Shown one piece after another: positions 8,501 through 14,257 of a stretch of DNA of 15,139 nt. The DNA is from Rodentolepis nana (Eukaryota > Platyhelminthes > Cestoda > Cyclophyllidea > Hymenolepididae), in contig UZAE01001110.1 of assembly GCA_900617975.1 (NCBI GenBank), positions 1-15,139 on the forward strand. Direction: 5' to 3'. Made by a program: the position numbers and the translations under genes. How positions within the stretch are numbered: position 1 is the first letter of the stretch; the number at the start of each line of letters is the position of its first letter. The notes below the pieces were generated by a model. The model searched no databases and was not told where the DNA came from. It was given only the letters and a program-made list of their open reading frames with translations.

Positions 8501-11168
8501 TCACTTCCCCTCGGGTAAGTGGGCTTTATTCGTTCCCCCTCCCCCCTCTCCCCTCCCCCCATTCATTTCTGCTCCTCTAGTTTGGACTTGCAGTTTCGTG
8601 GACACCATCTCGTCGCTTCTCATTTGTTGTTTGCATGCTCTCAGTTCATTTTGCTCGGAACTTTGGGAAATCTTTCTTTTTTTTGGTTCTTCAAGTAGAA
8701 AGCTATTGTTTATGTTGATTGAACTTTTTAACACCAATTTATGGGAAATAAGAAATAATGACATCAACGCATTATACTTTAACCTTTAATGGTCAAAATT
8801 GTAACTCCTATTGTTACTTTACCTTCCTCACAATAAAAATTGTTAGATTTTATTTGCCTTTCATTTATTAGAACTAAGTGGCTTTTTTTGAGTTTGTCCA
8901 TTCTTTTCTTCAAAACTTCGGGTTGTTACCAAAGTGGTGCAACAGCCACAGATTTATGATTCTGGAGGTAGTTTTACTCAAAAGATCCTTATCAACTTAT
9001 CACATTAAGTAATGCTAATGTTTATATGCGTTAAGAGAAAACCATTTCAGCGCGTTCTATGTCACCTTAGAGAACGTTTTGCAATTTCATTTGGTACGAA
9101 AAGGTTGCGCACCACAGCAACAAATTTCCTTTAAGGGTGAAGAGGGCATCGGAATATGGGTTTGCTTTGGTATTCGGTAAGTTAACGCATCACTTTGCTC
9201 AGACCCCAATGCAGGACATTGAGGCACCTTGTCCATTTAAATCTCACTAGTGAAAGTAAGAAGGTAAATAAATCAAATTAATCAGATAAGTCGACTTTGA
9301 ATTTTTCGACTGCTAGAACATTGACGGCTTTGTGGAAATTCAAATTTTGAAAGTTTTCCCATTCTATCCTCCGTTCAACCGCATTTTGTTTGGTAGAATG
9401 CTTTATTTTGAACTGGAAGAATGTTCTATACTTTTTATTTTCTTCTATTTGGTTTAGTTCGACATTGCTTCTGCTTCTCGGCAAATCAAAAATTGTTTCA
9501 TTTACTATCTACATTTTTCCATTTTTTTTTCATTTTGGTTTTCAGACCTCACCTGTGCGAAGTGGATCGTTGGCGCCAAGACCGACCACAGAAAGGGTAA
9601 GTAGGCATTTATTGATTTACCATAAGCGATGGGGTCTGAAATTTGAACTTTACTATCGAAAACTATATATACATAGCATTATTCGAATCAAGGTTAATAA
9701 CAAATGGCTAACAATTTTAATTGTTTTCTCAAGCACAAGAATAGCTGTAATATCCCAGTACATTGGGTGGGGGAAATTTTTCCAGATTTTAGTTCGGGCT
9801 GAATCTCGTCATCGAAACGCCCTGGTGAGGAACTCGAATTCTGCAACCCCCCCCCCCCCATATTAACTTGACTTAATTGACGCAGTAGGGAGTTCTGCTA
9901 GATGGGAGGTTTAATATGTGAGTCATGCAGATTGAATAATGAGGGTATTTTTAGTAAATGACAAAAACTTTTGGAAACATTTTGGGATGGATATTGAAAT
10001 AAGATGGATGTGTGGAGGCAGTATCGTTAAAGCTGAACTATCCTGATACATAATCAGCAAATAATTGATTTTAACTTTTGATTATTGAATGCGTTATTCC
10101 TAACTCTTCATGAATTAGGGAAGTTTCTCAAACAAGCAAATCGAAATGTGCACGGGATTCATTTATCATGATAACTTCGTTTTTCCGATAACGCAAAGAT
10201 GTGTGCGATTGAAGTCTTAATGTATTAAAAGTTAAAGAAGGAGATATCGTGGACATTCGTTGCTTTATTTTACACTTTATACTTCCAATAGGCTCACTCT
10301 ATCGGAAGTGGTGCTTCAACACCAAGAACAGGATTTGAACCGGTAAGGAGAGGTAATTTAATGTATTCAAGAGATTGCCATGGACAAAATTTTAATTTTA
10401 AGTACGTTTTAGACAAGATCAGGGTCACGAATTTCGAAGCTCGAACTTGAAACGGATGTTCGTGAGCGCATCAGCACTCGTCGTAAGATGCGCGATGTCG
10501 AGGTACGTGGTGTCCTACTTTTATAAAATCAGTAGCACAGATTAATTATAAAACTGAATCTTCTCCTAGTCTCGGTTGGATAGAATTTTAGACTACGAGC
10601 TGCCTTACGCCTCCAGCTTTAAGGAAATGCGTGGCACATTGCGTGATATCAACGATAAGATGGCCAAGCATCGCATGCTCATGGATAGATATTCTGGAAT
10701 CCAAATGGACGAGCTGAATGAACCGGTGGCTGAGCGGGTTGCTGCCAAGGTAGATGAACTCATACCTAGGTGAGTCAGCAATCAAATCCCAAAATAGTTG
10801 AGTACTTGCCACTACAAGTATAATTTGCTCTAGAGTCCCCGCCTTGTCTGGAGTGCAAAATCCATTCAAACCACGAAGTGACGAAATTACCAGCTCATTT
10901 GACCCTCGTCTTATTCCGGTATGCACTTCCTCTTTTATATTTCCTTACAAATACAACTTATTCCACTAATACAAACTACTTATTGCTTCCACAGGGCTAC
11001 TCTACTGGACTGTGTGTGACTCCGAACGAAGGAACTCAAGAACTTCGAGGCCGTATTCGCAGCCTGCTTTGCAGAACTCGGGAGAGCAGTCGTAAAGACG
11101 CGAACAATCCGCATTTGAGACTTTTCACCACCTCAAATGGTCGCAGAACTGCAGCTGTTGCTGATTAA
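2370..11168 (+). CDS. Unrecognised 443-residue protein, 12 exons, S/P/R-rich with C-terminal helical region
   Basis: Joined exons 2370-2505, 5241-5377, 5448-5549, 6053-6151, 7239-7406, 9546-9596, 9786-9824, 10292-10342, 10413-10502, 10570-10769, 10834-10918 and 10995-11168 give 1332 nt: 443 codons and TAA. All introns are GT-AG and every phase matches, which strongly supports the model. Residues 1-21 are acidic (begins MEPFVYDDYSDFD). Residues 47-91 are charged and probably helical. Residues 92-261 are rich in Ser, Pro and Arg and probably disordered, with RRGSL and RRSSL sites matching the basophilic-kinase pattern RRxS. Residues 262-345 are charged and probably helical. The tail is basic and ends GRRTAAVAD. 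There is no signal peptide, membrane segment or catalytic motif. The start has a good context (AAAATGG) and follows an in-frame TAG at 2298. A cytoskeletal or scaffold role would suit the composition, but no function is assigned. Confidence 0.85.
2506..5240 (+). other. Gene 1 intron 1
   Basis: Long AT-rich intron from gtaagt to ccttttag, with phase 1 on both sides. No additional exon with matching phase was found. It holds an inverted repeat (3372-3385 with 3434-3447, 14-bp arms with one mismatch) and a bulged hairpin (4790-4827). Open frames inside it (for example 3288-3473, and 4381-4596 on the minus strand) are AT-driven and look random. Confidence 0.7.
5241..5377 (+). CDS. Gene 1 exon 2 (residues 46-91)
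   Basis: 137 nt. The first two bases complete a Val codon split by intron 1, and the exon ends in phase 0 at gcaatt|gtaagt. It encodes a charged, Lys/Arg/Asp-rich stretch without proline, likely one amphipathic helix. The next intron is only 70 nt (5378-5447). Confidence 0.85.
5448..5549 (+). CDS. Gene 1 exon 3 (residues 92-125)
   Basis: 102 nt, phase 0 on both sides, from gaaacag| to atcaac|gtaagc. It encodes a short Ser/Arg/Pro cassette with RRGSL and REGSL. Its acceptor has a weak pyrimidine tract. The exon can be included or skipped without shifting the frame. Confidence 0.8.
6053..6151 (+). CDS. Gene 1 exon 4 (residues 126-158)
   Basis: 99 nt, phase 0 on both sides, from atcgacag| to ttgaga|gtaagc. 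It encodes a Ser/Pro/Arg cassette with RRSSLG and SPSPQ. An earlier donor-like gtttga at 6144 is weaker and would break the phase, so the gtaagc donor at 6152 was chosen. Confidence 0.8.
7239..7406 (+). CDS. Gene 1 exon 5 (residues 159-214)
   Basis: 168 nt, phase 0 on both sides, from ttatcaag| to actcgg|gtgaga. It is the longest of the cassette exons, proline-rich in the middle (two PP pairs followed by LPPNV), and ends in a short helix-prone segment (EISALEAFARDTR). The acceptor lacks a strong pyrimidine run. Confidence 0.78.
8447..8471. other. Hairpin in intron 5
   Basis: ctagag pairs with ctctag, and an inner gac pairs with gtc across a two-base bulge, leaving a five-base loop. Just upstream GCACGAG occurs twice, 24 bases apart from start to start (8417-8447 area). 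It could be a structured RNA or a fragment of an old mobile element; nothing decides this. Confidence 0.35.
8533..8560 (-). other. G-quadruplex motif (G-rich on the minus strand)
   Basis: 28 pyrimidines on the plus strand give four runs of four to six G on the minus strand, separated by A or AGA. This satisfies the usual G-quadruplex pattern of four G runs with short loops. It lies on the template strand of intron 5. Whether it folds or does anything is unknown. Confidence 0.7.
9546..9596 (+). CDS. Gene 1 exon 6 (residues 215-231)
   Basis: 51 nt, phase 0 on both sides, preceded by a strong pyrimidine tract and ttttcag, and followed by gaaagg|gtaagt. It encodes a 17-residue cassette with VRSGSL and PRPTTER. 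It is among the clearest splice-site pairs in the gene. Confidence 0.85.
9786..9824 (+). CDS. Gene 1 exon 7, small exon (residues 232-244)
   Basis: 39 nt, phase 0 on both sides, from tttttccag| to gccctg|gtgagg. It encodes 13 residues rich in Arg (ILVRAESRHRNAL). The evidence is the splice sites and phase. An acceptor seven bases further in (ttttag) would break the frame. Confidence 0.7.
9847..9859. repeat. Poly-C run in intron 7
   Basis: Thirteen consecutive C starting 23 bases after the exon 7 donor. Such runs are prone to slippage and to sequencing error, so the exact length is uncertain. Confidence 0.9.
10292..10342 (+). CDS. Gene 1 exon 8 (residues 245-261)
   Basis: 51 nt, phase 0 on both sides, from ttccaatag| to gaaccg|gtaagg. 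It encodes a 17-residue Gly/Ser/Thr cassette (AHSIGSGASTPRTGFEP). The following intron is 70 nt. Confidence 0.83.
10413..10502 (+). CDS. Gene 1 exon 9 (residues 262-291)
   Basis: 90 nt, phase 0 on both sides, from cgttttag| to gtcgag|gtacgt. It starts with a Ser/Arg stretch and passes into a charged helix (SKLELETDVRERI). This is the last of the seven frame-neutral exons. The following intron is 67 nt. Confidence 0.87.
10570..10769 (+). CDS. Gene 1 exon 10 (residues 292-357 plus two bases)
   Basis: 200 nt, from tctcctag| to cctag|gtgagt, ending in phase 2. It encodes the most ordered-looking part of the protein: a helical charged segment with SRLDRILDYELPY, then a Met/Lys/Arg-rich helix, then NEPVAERVAAKVDELIP. 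Codon use is far less AT-biased than the flanking introns. The following intron is 64 nt. Confidence 0.9.
10834..10918 (+). CDS. Gene 1 exon 11 (residues 358-386)
   Basis: 85 nt, from gctctag| to attccg|gtatgc. The first base completes an Arg codon split by intron 10, and the exon ends in phase 0. It encodes a proline-containing linker (NPFKPRSDE) without an obvious domain. The following intron is 76 nt. Confidence 0.87.
10995..11168 (+). CDS. Gene 1 exon 12, terminal (residues 387-443)
   Basis: 174 nt from cttccacag| to TAA. It encodes GYSTGLCVTPNEG, then an Arg-rich helix (RGRIRSLLCRTRESSRK) and a basic end. Phase 0 entry agrees with exon 11. Confidence 0.88.
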   Translation, partial: GYSTGLCVTPNEGTQELRGRIRSLLCRTRESSRKDANNPHLRLFTTSNGRRTAAVAD

Positions 11169-11416
11169 ATGAACGAACCCACAAATTTATTCGAGGGTGC
11201 TAGTTTCGCTTGGCGCTTCGGCTAATTCCCCAATTTTTCGTTTTTTTCCTTTCATTTAATCTTTACTCATTTGCAGATTGTCTCCTGCTAACGCCTAAGC
11301 CGATGTTTTCAAGATGTGTTAACCCGCCTAATATACGTAACCCTTTAAATGGCCTTATGGTTTCCAATAATACATGCCTTTGACTTCAATTAGCCTTTTA
11401 AAATATAAACAGACAA

Positions 11417-11472
11417 AATAAAAAGGGTGAGATCATTTAAAGGTTCAGGATAAAACAGTTGTAATTAATAAA
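11417..11472 (+). terminator. Gene 1 candidate polyadenylation signals
   Basis: AATAAA occurs at 11417-11422 and again at 11467-11472, about 250 and 300 nt after the TAA at 11168. Either would give a 3' UTR of ordinary length. Which is used cannot be decided here. Confidence 0.55.
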
Positions 11473-11586
11473 TCCAACGAGTTTAGGGATTTAAGGAAAT
11501 CTGTTATTGGTATGGATTTTGTTCTCTATATGTATATCAAATGGTCTTTTGGTAGTTTTTGGATGACACAGAATGCTTAATCACAG

Positions 11587-11897
11587 AAATAATTTATTTA
11601 TAACAAATGGCAGGCGTTTTGATAGTTATCATTAGCCCTTTAGTTGACTTCGGGCTTCGCAGAGGGGGGGGAGGAACATCAAAGTGGGAAGAATTCGGGA
11701 GGGGGAATAGAATAGTGATTCACAGATTTAAAAGAAACAGACAGACACAAAGGCTCAGAAAGGGTAAGATGAGTACTGTGGTAGGGGTCGAATATGACAT
11801 ACAGTGGGGTCATAGTAGTTTGAAGTCAGACGTCAACTGTCGGTTAATAGACTATTTTGTCTTATGAGTATACGTTGCCCAGAGTGCACCACGAGGA
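11587..11897 (-). mobile_element. SINE-like retroposon, copy 2 (5'-truncated)
   Basis: On the minus strand this matches copy 3 from loop L3 of the ribozyme to the AT-rich tail, with shared blocks tcctcgtggtgca (11897-11885), aaactactatg, gtctgtctgt, gtgaatcact and gataactatcaaaacgcctg. The tail is ataaataaattattt. The 5' boundary falls at 11897, so P1 5', P2 5' and the P3 5' strand are missing. That is typical of incomplete target-primed reverse transcription. I could not find a clear target-site duplication. It lies between the two convergent genes and looks decayed. Confidence 0.82.
11846..11897 (-). ncRNA. Broken HDV-like ribozyme remnant, copy 2
   Basis: Only the 3' strands remain: L3, GGU of P3, GCACUCU of P1, GGGCAAC, a P4-like hairpin, GACAAAA and the P2 3' strand agtctatt. 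Without the 5' strands of P1 and P2 it cannot fold as an HDV-type ribozyme. The third C of the P1 3' strand is also changed to U relative to copies 1 and 3. Confidence 0.7.
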
Positions 11898-13627
11898 CTT
11901 TACTAAGCTCATTTTGACAACAGATGATGCCGCCAGGAAAACATCCTTTAACGATTCTCCAAAGCTAATTAGGGGGTAGACTTTTAAAGTAGTTCCACTG
12001 AAAACAGGAAAATGTTCTAATGACTTTTTTGATGTTTTTAAGGACGAAAAATGACTAATTTGAATAAAGAAAGTACAAAGTTCTTCCGGTTATGGAAAAT
12101 ATACGCTGCTTCGTAAAGTATGGTAATTGAATTAGTCCATGCTGATACGGCTTCGTAAAATGAAATGAGTGACGATGAAGTTGGTAGAAAGAAAAGCAAA
12201 ATTCACCCAAGATTCTTCATTTCGTGGATTTCCAATAATCAAGAAAACACGCCAGCGGAAAGGTAATTGGCAGCTGAATTGTTCGTTGATTATTATGGGT
12301 TAGACTTCCAAAAAATATCGAAGGTCATGAAACTGACCAAACGAGGGTGTACTTTAATACGACTATTCAATTTACGGACAGTCCAACAACCGGTTATGGA
12401 AAGGAATGCCAAAAGGCAGAAAAGGTAATCAAAATGTCTAATGACCTTGTGATCCAAACCACCTTTTGTTCAATAAAGATACTCCAGACAGCTCTCCCCT
12501 AAAACTATTCAATTACATGGGCCCTGGTGATGCACAAATCATTATGATCACCTGTCGGGCTGCAATTTTTAAATGGTTGAGCCGAAGTCGGGGTTCTCCA
12601 ATGCGCGCTTTGAAACACTTTCCACGAATAGATGGGCGTTAATCTAGTTAACTCTGGCTCTTTGCATATATAGCCTGCTGTCCACAATTCTTTACTGTGA
12701 ATTGCTGGTCAGCAATATTGGCACACACCATTAAAATAGGCCTAAATCACTATATTCAACTATTTAACCGATTAATTTATGGCAGCCAGTAAAACAGCAG
12801 GCAAACTTTACTTGTTATAATTGACAAAAAAGGATAATGAAACAGAATGATCGAAACAGCAGTGGTGATTTATTCGGAGCTATTTCTTTTCAAAGAATTC
12901 TGGAATGTTTAGATCACAATTCTACTAATGATGCGTTTTTATGGAATTTATTACATGGCTTTTTACCGTTTAATCAGAATAGTTATTTCTGTCAGTTCAT
13001 AATTCGTATCTCTCAATTTCCGAGAAATGCCAATTGAGAAGTTAGTGAATTAGAATGCAAGAGACATGAAGAATTCTAGCATGAGAGAGAGAGGCGAAAA
13101 GAAGTCACTCAGCGTCAACCCTCGTAAGGCATGAAGTAAAGTAGGCATTAAGGAAAAAAGGTGCAACCTGATTCTAAAACTAAATAATGCAATTAATTCA
13201 TTCTGATTTCATTTTCAACTCCTTTTTCAAAACCCGCCCACCTCACCCTTAGGGTTTTAAAGTTACCGACTTCGGCTGTACTACCGCATTAAAACAATTC
13301 AAAATTTTTATCACCTAATCATGGCGTTTGCAAAGTCTAAAACGCCGAGAGCGTGACATCTGCACGTGATTTGGATTAAGTCATTACTGTAGCAGGTCTG
13401 GGCAATTCCAATACAAATTTGACAATGGAGAAATGACAATCTAATGTTACCGACAACTAGCCTGCAAACTAGTATGCATGTACTTATCTTCTTAGATCTT
13501 GACTAAATCAACTATTAACATCATATCAGATTCTCTACTTGATATAAATTTCAGTGTCACGTTTCACCACTACGGTAATTGGAAATATGCCAGTAGTAAA
13601 GTAAAAATTGCAATCAAATGAAAGCAC
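11898..13627. other. Intergenic region between convergent genes
   Basis: About 1.7 kb without a supportable gene. Frames here are short and lack splice-site support. A cluster of small palindromes lies at 12685-12717: caattc with gaattg, then attgctg-gt-cagcaat. The string ccggttatggaaa occurs near 12083 and 12389, but the surroundings do not match. No RNA gene or further retroposon copy was recognised. Confidence 0.55.
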
Positions 13628-13633
13628 TTTATT
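13628..13633 (-). terminator. Gene 2 candidate polyadenylation signal
   Basis: AATAAA on the minus strand, 242 nt beyond the gene 2 stop codon. It is the best placed signal seen downstream of that stop. Confidence 0.5.
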
Positions 13634-13874
13634 ACAAGAACCTATCAACAGGCGGAAAGTAGAATAGAGGAGAAGTGAAAGCGTGTGGAAGACATGAGGC
13701 ATTTGTCATTGGAGTTGACGTTGAAAGAACTCTAATGAGCTCCGCATGTTGGGACTCTGCAAGCTGTTTACGATCGTTTAAAATCAACTAGTTTTATAGG
13801 CTTCCTCAAACATTACAGGGAATCGGAACTCCTAGCAATCATAATCGTAATATGTACACATTCTCATAGAGTCA

Positions 13875-14257
13875 TCAAGCTTCAACACCATTGGCAACTT
13901 CGAAGGACTTCTTCCTCTTCTTACCCGGCCACAAGTGATGAGATTTCGGTTTTGCTGCGGCTCCACCAAGCTCACTCCCACTCTTCAACTTCTTATTCTT
14001 TCCGCCCTTCTTCGATACTTTAGTCTTCTTTTTGTGCTGCGCCTTGGTGAGCAATTGAGCTTGATTTGAGTTAAGTGGAGATGTGGCTCTCTGGGGGGAG
14101 ATCAAGTCATGTACAATGGGAGGAGTAGCGATGGAAGAGGGACCATCGTTGTTAAGGGGAATATCACTTGGTCGATTTGAAAGAGGAGAAGAAGTGGCTG
14201 CATTCCTGCCGTTCTCTATTGAATCTATACTTTCCCGGTCACCTTCTGGTTTACCTC
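13875..14257 (-). CDS. Gene 2 terminal exon
   Basis: 383 nt after acceptor attttcag: two bases completing a Gly codon, 126 codons and TGA. The frame stays open far beyond chance for this AT-rich sequence, and the lysine clusters are coherent. The overlapping plus-strand frame at 14083-14319 is a shadow. Confidence 0.78.

Larger units (their letters stand above)
7407..9545 (+). other. Gene 1 intron 5
   Basis: 2139-nt intron, gtgaga to ggttttcag. It contains a structured patch (8447-8471) and a C-rich tract (8533-8560). I tested a possible exon after ctcctctag at 8580 and found no usable donor. No SINE-like copy is present. Confidence 0.7.

Noticed and set aside
8501..8767. Minus-strand 88-codon frame with a Gly/Arg-rich stretch
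   Set aside because: The Gly-rich part is merely the translated G-rich tract, and there is no splice support.
10588..10926. Minus-strand 112-codon frame
   Set aside because: It is the antisense shadow of gene 1 exons 10 and 11, which have matching phases and good splice sites.
11607..11867. 86-codon plus-strand frame
   Set aside because: It lies entirely within the antisense strand of SINE-like copy 2.
12837..13037. 66-codon frame in the intergenic region
   Set aside because: Short, Phe/Asn/Ile-rich as expected of AT-rich noise, no polyadenylation or splice support.
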